A DNA stretch of 64,000 nt from Pacificispira spongiicola (GTDB lineage: Bacteria; Pseudomonadota; Alphaproteobacteria; UBA8366; Aestuariispiraceae). The notes beneath the pieces were generated by a model. That model did no database searches, was not told where the DNA came from, and worked only from the letters and a program-made list of their open reading frames with translations. Location: assembly GCF_012926505.1 (NCBI RefSeq), contig NZ_JABBNT010000004.1, positions 372,001-436,000 of the forward strand, written 5' to 3'. A program made the translations under genes and the position numbers. Shown piece by piece: positions 33,048 through 41,934 of this stretch. The stretch's first letter is position 1; each line of letters starts with the position of its first letter.

Positions 33048-33962
33048 TCAGTTCTTCGAAAATCGGCTTAGGGCCCGGCGCAGGCGCGGGGCCGCATAGT
33101 CCAGGAAACTGCGCAGTTTTAAAGGCATCTGCCCGCGAGATGCATGAATCAGATGAATCGGCAAAGGGGCCGGTTCGAAGGTTTCCAGCACAATTTGCAA
33201 CTGACCGGCATCGACGGCATCCGCGACCTGATAATGCAACAGCCGCGCAATGCCGGTGCCGCGAATGGCCGCGTCGGCGACCGCTTGCGTGGTCGTGACG
33301 GATAGACGGGGCGTTTGCTGGGTGACGTCGGGACCGGCCAGGGATTGACCGGGAATCGCGCCATCGAATTGCGGCAGGGGACCGTCGAATACGACGGTCG
33401 GATAGCGGGCTAGTTCGTCCGGGATCGTCGGGATGCCATGAATTTTTATCAGGTCGGGACTGGCAACGGTCACCTTGCGCATAGCGCCGATCCGTGTCGC
33501 GACCATGCCACTGTCGGGCAAGGCCCCGATCCGAACCGCCATATCGACATGATCGTCGATCAGATGGACGTTTCTGTCGGACAGCAATAGGCGGATGTTG
33601 ATTTCCGGATAGGCGGCGAGGAAGTCGGTGACGACCGGAAGCACGTGAAGGCGCCCGAACAGGATCGGGGCGCTGAGCGTCAAGTCGCCCTTCGGTGTGG
33701 AAAACTCGCCGGCCGCCTCGCGCTCCGCGTCCTCCACCCTTTCCAGAATGCCGCGCGCCGCGGCGACATAGCGCAGACCGGCATCGGTCAGCGAGAGTTT
33801 CCGTGTCGTGCGGGTGAGGAGCCGCGCGCCCAATAGGGCTTCCAGGTCCGAAATCTTACGGCTGATGGTCGGGACGGGGATGTTCAAGGCCCTGCCGGCG
33901 GCTGAAAAGCTGCCGGTTTCCACCACGCGCAGCAGCAGGGACATGGCTTCCAATCGGTCCAT
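33048..33962 (-). CDS. LysR-family transcriptional regulator
   Basis: The 304-residue regulator has the N-terminal winged helix (LEAMSLLLRVVETGSFSAAGRALNIPVPTISRKISDLEALLGARLLTRTTRKLSLTDAG, 1-62) and a LysR substrate-binding domain (about 90-295). The HTH belongs to the YafC/PtxR-like branch. It is divergent from the AhpD-like gene, with a 121-bp AT-rich gap that includes TTCC-N7-GGAA (33969-33983), a possible LysR T-N11-A half-site. It probably controls the AhpD-like/PPOX genes. Confidence 0.9.
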   Translation of the reverse strand: MDRLEAMSLLLRVVETGSFSAAGRALNIPVPTISRKISDLEALLGARLLTRTTRKLSLTDAGLRYVAAARGILERVEDAEREAAGEFSTPKGDLTLSAPILFGRLHVLPVVTDFLAAYPEINIRLLLSDRNVHLIDDHVDMAVRIGALPDSGMVATRIGAMRKVTVASPDLIKIHGIPTIPDELARYPTVVFDGPLPQFDGAIPGQSLAGPDVTQQTPRLSVTTTQAVADAAIRGTGIARLLHYQVADAVDAGQLQIVLETFEPAPLPIHLIHASRGQMPLKLRSFLDYAAPRLRRALSRFSKN

Positions 33963-34083
33963 CTATCTTTCCGGAAAATGGAAAAGAATATTACGATATG
34001 GATGTATTAATTTAAAAATCAAAAAGAGTAAATCTCTTGGCGAGCGAGCCAATTCCGGTTCGACCGAAAACAGGAGATTGCAA

Positions 34084-34629
34084 ATGACCCGAGTTTCCCT
34101 TCCGTCCCGTGACGACGCCCCGGATGCTTCCAAGCCGACTCTGGATGCCGTGCAGAAGCAATTGGGTGCCCTGCCGAACATGTTCCGGGCGCTCGCCAAC
34201 AGCCCCGCCGCGCTGAACGGGTTCGCCGCCTTCAACGGCGCGCTCGGCAAGGCGCTGGACCTCAAGACGCGCGAACGGATCGCGCTGGCGGTGGCCGAAG
34301 TCAACGGCTGCGATTATTGCCTGTCGGCCCATACCTATCTGGGCCTCAACCTGGCGAAAATCGATGCCGCCGAAATCGCACTGAACCGCAAGGGCGGTTC
34401 CGGCGATCCGAAAGCCCACGCCGCCGTCAGCTTCGCCGCCAAGATAGCGCGGGAACGCGGCCATGTCGGTGATGCGGATATCGCGGCCGTGCGCAATGCC
34501 GGTTATTCCGACGGCCAGATCGTGGAGATTGTCGCGCTGGTGGCGGAAAACACCTTCACGAACTTCCTGAACGAAGTCGTCCAGACCGACATCGACTTCC
34601 CGGTCGTTCGCCGTGCGGAAGCGGCTTAA
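34084..34629 (+). CDS. Carboxymuconolactone decarboxylase/AhpD-like peroxidase-related protein
   Basis: The 181-residue helical protein has the AhpD-type active site: a CxxC with flanking His, CDYCLSAH (about residues 78-85), after ERIALAVAEVNG. Such proteins act as alkylhydroperoxidases or as the gamma-carboxymuconolactone decarboxylase fold; the CxxCxxxH triad supports a peroxidase-type role. Start at ATG 34084 after CAGGAGA. It is divergent from the LysR gene and is separated from the following PPOX-like gene by a strong hairpin. Confidence 0.88.
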   Translation: MTRVSLPSRDDAPDASKPTLDAVQKQLGALPNMFRALANSPAALNGFAAFNGALGKALDLKTRERIALAVAEVNGCDYCLSAHTYLGLNLAKIDAAEIALNRKGGSGDPKAHAAVSFAAKIARERGHVGDADIAAVRNAGYSDGQIVEIVALVAENTFTNFLNEVVQTDIDFPVVRRAEAA

Positions 34630-34636
34630 TATAGAC

Positions 34637-34665
34637 GAAGCCGGGGCCCGATTGGCCCCGGCTTC
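34637..34665 (+). terminator. 12-bp stem terminator or attenuator between AhpD-like and PPOX-like genes
   Basis: GAAGCCGGGGCC (34637-34648) is perfectly complementary to GGCCCCGGCTTC (34654-34665) with a CGATT loop, followed by a pyrimidine-rich stretch (GCCCTTTCTGTT). It lies 8 bp after the upstream stop and 26 bp before the next ATG, so full termination would leave the PPOX-like gene without an obvious promoter; partial read-through is likely. Confidence 0.7.
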
Positions 34666-34690
34666 GCCCTTTCTGTTAGGGAGACAGTTC

Positions 34691-35314
34691 ATGCCTTACG
34701 GTTTTTTGGATATCGCGATCACGCCCGGCGTCCGGGCCGCGCAGTCTGAAATGGGGGCGGATCATCTGTGGAGCACTTTCGGCGGCGATCGCCGTTTCGA
34801 CCGCTTCACGGAAAATGAGAAAGCCTTCATCGCGGAACAGGACAGCTTTTATATGGCGAGCGTGTCGGAGACCGGTTGGCCCTATGTCCAGCACCGGGGC
34901 GGCCAGCCCGGCTTCCTGAAGGTGGTCGACGACCGCACGCTGGCCTTCCCGAATTTTCGGGGCAATCGCCAATATATAAGTCAGGGCAATCTGACGACAA
35001 ACGGCAGGGTCTGCCTGTTCCTGATGGATTATGCCCGGCGGGCCCGTTTAAAAATTTATGCGACCGGGCAAGCATTGACGCCGGATCAGGATCCGGAATT
35101 GACGGCGCGTTTCATCGATCCGGATTACCGGGCGAAGGTCGAACGGATATTCAAACTGCGGCTGGAGGCATTCGACTGGAATTGCAGTCAGCACATCACG
35201 CCACGCTATCCGGAACGAGAGGTCGCCACCGCGATCGTCAACCTGCGGCACCGTATTCAACAACTGGAAGCGGAGAATGCGGAACTGCGTGCGAGGCAGG
35301 CGGACCAGCATTAG
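34691..35314 (+). CDS. Pyridoxamine 5'-phosphate oxidase-family (PPOX) flavoprotein
   Basis: The 207-residue protein has a split-barrel FMN-binding domain (ENEKAFIAEQDSFYMASVSETGWPYVQHRGGQPGFLKVVDDRTLAFPNFRGNRQYISQGNLTTNGRVCLFLMDYARRARLKIYATGQA) typical of the PPOX class that includes general-stress and nitroreductase-like members. A C-terminal helix with leucine-rich heptads (about 178-205; RHRIQQLEAENAELRARQ) looks like a short coiled coil. AGGGAGACA lies 5 bp before the ATG. It is probably in the LysR-controlled group together with the AhpD-like gene. Confidence 0.88.
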   Translation: MPYGFLDIAITPGVRAAQSEMGADHLWSTFGGDRRFDRFTENEKAFIAEQDSFYMASVSETGWPYVQHRGGQPGFLKVVDDRTLAFPNFRGNRQYISQGNLTTNGRVCLFLMDYARRARLKIYATGQALTPDQDPELTARFIDPDYRAKVERIFKLRLEAFDWNCSQHITPRYPEREVATAIVNLRHRIQQLEAENAELRARQADQH

Positions 35315-35475
35315 CCGCAGCCCCCTCGGTATCCTGCCCGATAATGCCGCATGCCGTGTGTTTTTTGAGGGGAAGACACGCGGTTGTCGGCATTCTCATT
35401 TCCGAATTTGCGGATTATGATGCGGAAATATTTTGCGATTGGGATCGGCCCAGGGGTAGGGAGTCCGCGTCCTTT

Positions 35476-36006
35476 ATGTCTAAACAGTACGATTTCAGTT
35501 ACCTGCGCGTCCTTGTGGTCGATGACAGCCGCTTCATGACACGGGTTGTTTCGCAAATGCTGGAAGCATTCGGCGTGCGGAACATTGCGACTGCCTATTC
35601 CGGCTATGACGCGTTCCATCGGGCGAAGGAGTTCGGCCCGGATATCGTCATTTCCGATTGGGACATGGACGGCGGCGGCGGGCCGGAACTGGTCAGCCTG
35701 CTGCGCGACCGCGATGAAAGTCCCTGTCCCTATGTCGGTATCATCATGCTGACCGGCTATGCCGAACGTCGTCGCGTGTTGCAGGCGCGGAATATGGGCA
35801 TCACGGAATTCCTGGCGAAGCCGGTTTCGGCCAAGGCGTTGCTGGCCCGACTGATCAACATGGTCGAACAGCCCCGCCCGTTTATCCGTGTCCGCGACAA
35901 TCGGTATTTCGGGCCGGATCGGCGCCGCGTGGTCGGCGACCGGTACAAGGGGCCGGAACGGCGTACCAAGTACAAGCCGAAACCCACCCGTGTGGGGGTA
36001 TCCTAA
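35476..36006 (+). CDS. CheY-like single-domain response regulator
   Basis: The 176-residue protein has a receiver domain (1-125): acidic pocket Asp16/Asp17, phospho-acceptor Asp61 in ISDWDMDGGGG, conserved Thr in MLTGY, and Lys in FLAKPVS. The 50-residue tail carries two related arginine-rich motifs, FGPDRRR and KGPERR, seen in other alphaproteobacterial regulators. No DNA-binding output domain is present, so it may act like CheY by protein contact. It is 3 bp from the Hpt-like gene downstream. ATG 35476 has GGGAG some 14 bp upstream. The region before it (35315-35475) has no gene. Confidence 0.88.
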   Translation: MSKQYDFSYLRVLVVDDSRFMTRVVSQMLEAFGVRNIATAYSGYDAFHRAKEFGPDIVISDWDMDGGGGPELVSLLRDRDESPCPYVGIIMLTGYAERRRVLQARNMGITEFLAKPVSAKALLARLINMVEQPRPFIRVRDNRYFGPDRRRVVGDRYKGPERRTKYKPKPTRVGVS

Positions 36007-36009
36007 ACG

Positions 36010-36519
36010 ATGACCGATTCAGAAGACCGGAAAGACGGCCGTCCCTTCCGACGGTCGGACGTGGAAGTCCTGATGCCGCGCCCACTTTCGGAAAAGGTGC
36101 CGGTCGTCGGCGGCATCAAGACGAACGACGCCCTGCAACGGGCGGAAGAGGCTCTGGCCCGCATTGCCGATGAATTTGACGGTTTGCTGGCGGAGGAACT
36201 GGCGGCGCTGGATGAATTGATGGCGGATTACATGGTCTCCAAATCGTCGGAGACCCTGGATAAGCTGTTCCGCCGTATTCACAACCTGCGTGGCCAGGGG
36301 ACGACCCTGGGCTATCCGCTGGTGACACGGATCGGATCGTCCTTCTGCGGCTACCTGATCGAACGCAACCCGGATCGCCCGTTACGCCCCGATTTGGTGG
36401 AGCAGCACCTCAAGGCGCTGCATATCGTCATGAAGGAAGGCAAGAATGCGGACGCCGATTCCACCGCCCATGCCGTTGCCGAGGCACTGGAACAAGCGGT
36501 TCAACGCGAAAAGCTCTGA
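36010..36519 (+). CDS. Hpt-like histidine phosphotransfer protein
   Basis: The 169-residue all-helical protein contains KLFRRIHNLRGQGTTLGYPLVTRIGSSFCGYL; His91 in the IHNLRGQG motif matches the H-x-L/K-K/R-G-x(1-2) signature of Hpt domains. The N-terminal 35 residues are charged and probably flexible. It begins 3 bp after the response-regulator stop, so the two are one operon and very likely a phosphotransfer pair. No histidine kinase is attached; the free PAS kinase at 31793 is the only local candidate. Target of the pair is unknown. Confidence 0.75.
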   Translation: MTDSEDRKDGRPFRRSDVEVLMPRPLSEKVPVVGGIKTNDALQRAEEALARIADEFDGLLAEELAALDELMADYMVSKSSETLDKLFRRIHNLRGQGTTLGYPLVTRIGSSFCGYLIERNPDRPLRPDLVEQHLKALHIVMKEGKNADADSTAHAVAEALEQAVQREKL

Positions 36520-36522
36520 GGG

Positions 36523-36834
36523 TCAGGCCAGGACCGAACTCATCAGCAAAAGGGCGATCCCGGCGGCGGAATAAAGAAGACACGCGCCCACGATAAACAG
36601 CAGGACGGTCAGAATGCTGCGCCGGACATTCAGCGACGCTTCTTCCTTATGCCGGGATTTCGGACGGCGCTCCCGCCCAAGAACGACCCGGATATAGATG
36701 GGGCCGCCGAACCACGGCAACCGATAGCGCGCGTCGAGGCCATGGCCGTTGCCTTGCCAGACACGCCCGCCGTTCCCCCGCGGCGATCCTCCGAACTCTA
36801 CGGATTCCGATAAGTCCCCTGCGCTTGCCGACAT
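36523..36834 (-). CDS. Small hypothetical single-pass membrane protein
   Basis: The 103-residue protein has a Gly/Ser-rich N-terminus, a tract of positive charge (RRPKSRHKEE) and one C-terminal hydrophobic helix (about 79-102: TVLLFIVGACLLYSAAGIALLLMS). It converges with the Hpt-like gene, with the stops 3 bp apart. Its sequence gives no family match that I recognise. Confidence 0.55.
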   Translation of the reverse strand: MSASAGDLSESVEFGGSPRGNGGRVWQGNGHGLDARYRLPWFGGPIYIRVVLGRERRPKSRHKEEASLNVRRSILTVLLFIVGACLLYSAAGIALLLMSSVLA

Positions 36835-36850
36835 GATAGCCCCCTTGTCA

Positions 36851-36875
36851 TGTAACGACGGTATACCGCGTTACA
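36851..36875. promoter_or_regulatory. 25-bp dyad in the gap before gdhZ
   Basis: TGTAACG (36851-36857) and CGTTACA (36869-36875) flank A plus the 10-bp palindrome CGGTATACCG (36859-36868). The site is symmetric except for one bulged A and sits between the divergent small membrane protein and gdhZ. It is a likely operator; the regulator is unknown. Confidence 0.5.
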
Positions 36876-37043
36876 CGGAAACTTAAAATATGCCCGCCAA
36901 ATTGCCTATGGCGACAGACATTTAGCTGAACTATTGTGACAACAACAACGGCGGCTGAAGCGTGCCCGCAGGTCGATATCATTGATCTTCACGGCGGGGC
37001 CGCGTTTTCGGCCAGCCCAGCATAATATCGGGAGAGCCTCGGG

Positions 37044-40000
37044 ATGCCGGATCGTATCGATGCCCGTAAGAGCGAACTGCTCGAACAGGTCCACGCGCTG
37101 ATTGACGCCAGGATCAAGTCGGAACAGCGGGAAGCGGCGCATGTCTTCGCCTCGCATTACTATCGCAATGCGGCGCCGGAAGACATCTGCGAGCGGGAGG
37201 CCGAAGACCTGTATGGTGCGGCGATGTCGATGTGGGGCTTCGGTATGGAGCGCACGCCCGGCAAGCCCAAGATACGCGCGTATAATCCGCGTTTCGAAAA
37301 CCACGGCTGGCATTCTCCTCATACCGTGATCGAAATCGTCAACGACGACATGCCCTTCATCGTCGACAGCGTGACGATGGAACTGTCGCGGCAGATGTAT
37401 ACCGTGCATGTCCTCGTCCATCCGGTATTCGGCGTGGAACGCGATGCCAAGGGCAAGGCGAAGAACTTCCCGGATTCCGACGCCGATGTTTCCAAGATGC
37501 CGAAGGAAAGCTTCATCCATGTCGAAGTGGACGAACAATCCGCGCCGGAGGTTTTGAAGGCGATCGAAGACGGTCTGCACGGTGTTTTGGAGGACGTTCG
37601 ATCCTGCGTCGAAGACTGGCGACCGATGCGGGAGATCAGCCTTCAGATCAAAAAGGAACTGGACAAGACCCCACCCAAAGGCATCGACAAGAACACTGTC
37701 GAGGAAACCAAGGCCTTCTTGCAATGGCTGCATGACGACCATTTTACCTTCATGGGCTATCGCGACGTCGACTATGTCGGAACCGGTAAGAAGGCGAAGC
37801 TGGAAATCGTATCCGACAGTGGGTTGGGCATTCTGCGCGACACCGAACGACAGGTGTTCGAAGGCTTGCGGAATCTGGGCGACATGCCGGTCGAAATCCA
37901 GGCCCATATGCGCCTCCCCGATCTGGTGCGCATCACCAAGGCGAACAACCGGTCGACCGTGCACCGCCGCGTTCATATGGACACGATCGCGATTAAGAAA
38001 TTCGACAAGGACGGCAATGTCACGGGCGAACGTCTGTTCATCGGATTGCTGACCTCCGTCGCCTATAACCAGTCGCCGACTGAAATCCCGTTGCTGCGGC
38101 ACAAGGTCAATGCCTGCGTCGCGGCCTTCGGGTTCGAACCGGGCGGTCATTCGTCCAAGGCACTGATGCATGTCCTGGAAACCTACCCGCGGGATGAGTT
38201 GTTCCAGATTTCGCTGGAAACCCTGATCGATATTTCCAGCGGTATCCTTTATCTGCAGGAACGTCAGAAGATTGCGGTCTTCATCCGCAACGACGCGTTC
38301 CAACGCTATGTCTCCGCGCTGGTCTATGTGCCGCGCGACCGCTTCTCGTCCTCCCTGCGTCATCAGATCGGCGACCGGATCGCCCGCGAATACAACGGAA
38401 CGATTGCCGCCCACTATACCTTCATGACCGATGAACCGCTGACTCGCGTGCAGTTCATCGTGAAGACCCAGCCGGGCAAAGTGCCGGAGGTCGACCGCAA
38501 GGAACTGGAAACCCGTCTGGCGGAAGAAACGCGAACTTGGGAAGACCGTCTGCGCCAAACGCTGGTGGAAAAGCTGGGCGAGGAACGGGGGATCGGTCTC
38601 TATTACCGATATCGGGAAGCCTTCCCGCATGCCTATACGACGGATTTCAATACTCAGACCGCGTGCTTCGATATCGAACAGATCGAAAGGGCGCTTCGCT
38701 CCGGCACGCCCGAGGTCAATCTCTATCATCCGATCGAGGCCGGTGCGCATCAACTGCGCTTCAAGATTTACAGTCCCCACCGCTCGCTGATCCTGTCGGC
38801 GGTGATGCCCATGCTGGAAAATATGGGCGTCATGGTGATGGAAGAGCTGCTGTACGAAATTCATCCGAAATCGTCGAATACGGGCCCCGGCGCGGTCCGC
38901 GCGCAGGTCGAAGCCGCGCAAATAGATTCCGTCTACATGCACGATTTCGCCATGGAAAGCCGCGATGGCGAGGATATCGATTTCCAGGCCGTGCGGCAGG
39001 TCTTCCACGACTGCTTCATGCGCATTCTGGCCGGGGAGGTTGAAAACGACGGCTTCAATCGGCTGGTCCTGTCGGCGGGACTGTCCTGGCGCGATGTCGT
39101 GATCTGCCGGGCCTATTCGAAATATCTGCGTCAGGCCGCGATTCCCTTCTCGCAGGATTACATGGCCGATACGCTCGCCAAAAATCCGGAAATCGCGCGC
39201 TGCCTGACGAAACTGTTCGCGGTCCAGTTGGACCCCGACTACAAGGACGATCGGTCGGCCGGGGCGAAACTTTGCGTCGATAAGATCGAGACCGCGCTGG
39301 ATGCGGTCAGCAACCTGGATGAAGACCGCATCCTGCGCCGGTTCCTGAACGTCATCCAATGCACCTTGCGGACCAACTTCTATCAGCCCGGCGCCGACGG
39401 ACAGCCGAAGTCGTACCTGTCCCTAAAGCTGTCCAGCCGGGATATCGTGGAAATTCCGCAGCCCGCGCCATTGCGCGAAATATTCGTCTATTCCGCCCGA
39501 TTCGAGGCCGTGCATTTGCGTTTCGGCCTTGTTGCGCGCGGCGGGCTGCGCTGGTCCGACCGGCGGGAGGATTTCCGCACGGAGGTTCTGGGCCTCGTGA
39601 AGGCGCAGCAGGTGAAGAACGCGGTGATCGTGCCTGTCGGGTCGAAAGGCGGCTTCGTCTTGAAGAAAGCGCCGCCGTCTTCGGACCGCAAGGCCTTCCT
39701 GGAAGAAGGTATCGCCTGCTATCAGCTGTTCATTTCCGGCATGTTGGACATCACCGACAATCTGGTATCGGGCGGTGTCGTGCCGCCGGAACGCGTGGTG
39801 CGCCGGGACGATGACGATCCCTATTTGGTTGTGGCGGCGGATAAGGGGACGGCGACCTTCTCCGACTTCGCCAACGCGATTTCCATTAAATACGGGTTCT
39901 GGCTGGGCGACGCTTTCGCATCGGGCGGTTCGGAAGGATACGACCACAAGAAGATGGGCATCACGGCCCGTGGTGGATGGGAGGCGGTGAAGCGCCATTT

Positions 40001-41921
40001 CCGCGAGATGGGCCGCGACATCCAGACGGAAGATTTCACCGTCGTCGGTGTCGGCGATATGGGTGGAGATGTGTTCGGCAACGGTATGTTGTTGAGCGAG
40101 CACATCCGCCTGCAGGTCGCGTTCAACCATCTGCATATCTTTATCGACCCGACCCCGGACGCCGCCGCGACCTTCAAGGAACGCAAGCGTCTGTTCGAGG
40201 CGGTGAAGGGGTGGAATGAATACGATACCTCCCTGATTTCCAAGGGCGGCGGGATTTTCGAACGGTCCGCCAAGTCGATCAAACTGACGCCGGAAATCAA
40301 GAAGCTGCTGGGCGTTACGGAAGACAGCTTGCCGCCCAGTCAGGTGATCAAGGCCGCGTTGAAAATGCCGGTCGATCTGTTGTGGTTCGGCGGGATCGGC
40401 ACCTATGTGAAACATAGCGACGAAAGCCATGCGGATGTCGGCGACCGGGCGAACGAGGCCCTGCGCGTCGATGGGGCGGAACTGAATTGCAAAGTCGTGG
40501 GTGAGGGGGCCAATTTGGGCGTCACGCATCGCGCGCGGATCGAATTCGCGCGTAAGGGCGGGCGCATCAATACCGACGCGATCGACAATTCGGCCGGCGT
40601 CGATTGTTCCGACCATGAAGTGAATATCAAAATCCTTCTGGGCGATGTCGTGCAACGCGGCGACATGACGGAAAAGCAGCGCAATTCCCTGCTGGAGGAA
40701 ATGACGGACGAGGTCGGCCGTCTGGTGCTGCGTGACAACTATCAGCAGACACAGTCCCTGTCTGTCGAACTGTCCCAGGCGGAATCGCTGTTGGATCGGC
40801 ATCAGCGTTTGATCCGGTCGATGGAACGGTCCGGCGATTTGAACCGCCGCCTGGAATTTCTGCCGGACGATGAGGAAATCGCCGAACGCATGCAGAAGAA
40901 AGAAGGGCTGTGCCGCCCGGAACTGGCGGTCATCCTGGCCTATGCGAAGAACATTACTTACCGGGATTTGCTGGACTCCCAATTGCCGGACGATCCGATG
41001 CTGGAGCCGGACCTGTTCCGGTATTTCCCGGAACCGCTGCAAAAGAAGTTCGCGGCCAATATCCGCAGCCACCGTCTGCGCCGGGAAATCATCGCCACGG
41101 CGGTGACCAATTCGATGATCAATCGGACGGGGCCGAATTTCGTCAACGAAATGCATCAGCGTACCGGCATGGATCCGGCGGAAGTCGCCCGTGCCTATAC
41201 CGTCGTGCGTGACGTGTTCGGTCTGCGCGCCCTGTGGGAAGGCATCGAGGAACTGGACAACAAGGCGGAAGCCAAGATCCAAATCCGGATGCTGCGTGAA
41301 ACCGAACGGACGATTGAGCGCATGACCGAATGGTTCCTGCGCAATTCCGAACATCCGATCGATATCAAGGGCAGCATCGAAACCTTCCAGCCGGGCGTTG
41401 CGACGCTTCAGGATCAGTTGGACGATATCCTGTCCGATTTCGCGAAGGCGGATGTGCAGAAGCGGTTGGAACGGTTCTCCGGCAAGGGCGTTCCGGCGGA
41501 ACTGGCCTTGCAGGTGGCACAATTGAAGGTGCTGTCGTCGGCCTGCGACGTGGTCCGGTTGGCGGGCCAGGCGGAAGCGCCGGTCGCCGATGTCGGGCGG
41601 ATCTATTCCGCTGTCGGATCACGCTATGGCCTGGACTGGCTGCGGTCCGCCGCGAACCGAATTCCGTCGGACAATCAATGGCACCGCCTCGCGCTTAGCG
41701 CCATCATCGACGACCTTTGGGGGCTTCAGTTCGAAATCGCCGGGCGCGTTCTGGCCCGCGTCGGGACCGGTGCCGATGCGGTTGACGAATGGTGCGCCTT
41801 GCGGGCCGAAACCGTGGAGCGGTTGGACGGGCTGCTGGGCGAATTGCGCGCCCTGCCGCAGTTGGACCTCGCCATGCTGGCCGTCATGAACCGCGAATTG
41901 CGCAATCTTTTCGCGGCATAA
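37044..41921 (+). CDS. gdhZ: NAD-dependent glutamate dehydrogenase, large (180-kDa) type
   Basis: This 1625-residue enzyme oxidatively deaminates glutamate to 2-oxoglutarate with NAD. It has the long N-terminal regulatory region (about 1-700, with ACT-like segments), a catalytic core near 830-1200 with RFGLVARGGLRWSDRREDFRTEVLGLVKAQQVKNAVIVPVGSKGGFVLKKAP, and NAD-binding VVGVGDMGGDVFGNGMLLSEHI, then a C-terminal region (about 1210-1625). This type (GDH-180) occurs in many alpha- and gammaproteobacteria, often 1500-1650 residues. The ATG at 37044 has GGGAGA upstream. kynU follows after 13 bp, so both probably share a transcript. Confidence 0.95.
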   Translation: MPDRIDARKSELLEQVHALIDARIKSEQREAAHVFASHYYRNAAPEDICEREAEDLYGAAMSMWGFGMERTPGKPKIRAYNPRFENHGWHSPHTVIEIVNDDMPFIVDSVTMELSRQMYTVHVLVHPVFGVERDAKGKAKNFPDSDADVSKMPKESFIHVEVDEQSAPEVLKAIEDGLHGVLEDVRSCVEDWRPMREISLQIKKELDKTPPKGIDKNTVEETKAFLQWLHDDHFTFMGYRDVDYVGTGKKAKLEIVSDSGLGILRDTERQVFEGLRNLGDMPVEIQAHMRLPDLVRITKANNRSTVHRRVHMDTIAIKKFDKDGNVTGERLFIGLLTSVAYNQSPTEIPLLRHKVNACVAAFGFEPGGHSSKALMHVLETYPRDELFQISLETLIDISSGILYLQERQKIAVFIRNDAFQRYVSALVYVPRDRFSSSLRHQIGDRIAREYNGTIAAHYTFMTDEPLTRVQFIVKTQPGKVPEVDRKELETRLAEETRTWEDRLRQTLVEKLGEERGIGLYYRYREAFPHAYTTDFNTQTACFDIEQIERALRSGTPEVNLYHPIEAGAHQLRFKIYSPHRSLILSAVMPMLENMGVMVMEELLYEIHPKSSNTGPGAVRAQVEAAQIDSVYMHDFAMESRDGEDIDFQAVRQVFHDCFMRILAGEVENDGFNRLVLSAGLSWRDVVICRAYSKYLRQAAIPFSQDYMADTLAKNPEIARCLTKLFAVQLDPDYKDDRSAGAKLCVDKIETALDAVSNLDEDRILRRFLNVIQCTLRTNFYQPGADGQPKSYLSLKLSSRDIVEIPQPAPLREIFVYSARFEAVHLRFGLVARGGLRWSDRREDFRTEVLGLVKAQQVKNAVIVPVGSKGGFVLKKAPPSSDRKAFLEEGIACYQLFISGMLDITDNLVSGGVVPPERVVRRDDDDPYLVVAADKGTATFSDFANAISIKYGFWLGDAFASGGSEGYDHKKMGITARGGWEAVKRHFREMGRDIQTEDFTVVGVGDMGGDVFGNGMLLSEHIRLQVAFNHLHIFIDPTPDAAATFKERKRLFEAVKGWNEYDTSLISKGGGIFERSAKSIKLTPEIKKLLGVTEDSLPPSQVIKAALKMPVDLLWFGGIGTYVKHSDESHADVGDRANEALRVDGAELNCKVVGEGANLGVTHRARIEFARKGGRINTDAIDNSAGVDCSDHEVNIKILLGDVVQRGDMTEKQRNSLLEEMTDEVGRLVLRDNYQQTQSLSVELSQAESLLDRHQRLIRSMERSGDLNRRLEFLPDDEEIAERMQKKEGLCRPELAVILAYAKNITYRDLLDSQLPDDPMLEPDLFRYFPEPLQKKFAANIRSHRLRREIIATAVTNSMINRTGPNFVNEMHQRTGMDPAEVARAYTVVRDVFGLRALWEGIEELDNKAEAKIQIRMLRETERTIERMTEWFLRNSEHPIDIKGSIETFQPGVATLQDQLDDILSDFAKADVQKRLERFSGKGVPAELALQVAQLKVLSSACDVVRLAGQAEAPVADVGRIYSAVGSRYGLDWLRSAANRIPSDNQWHRLALSAIIDDLWGLQFEIAGRVLARVGTGADAVDEWCALRAETVERLDGLLGELRALPQLDLAMLAVMNRELRNLFAA

Positions 41922-41934
41922 CACGGTAGGGCTC

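Noticed and set aside
36906-41522. Two very long minus-strand open frames (817 and 699 codons) opposite gdhZ
   Set aside because: Both lie opposite the clear gdhZ gene and are rich in Arg, His and Asp with no domain; typical antisense shadows.
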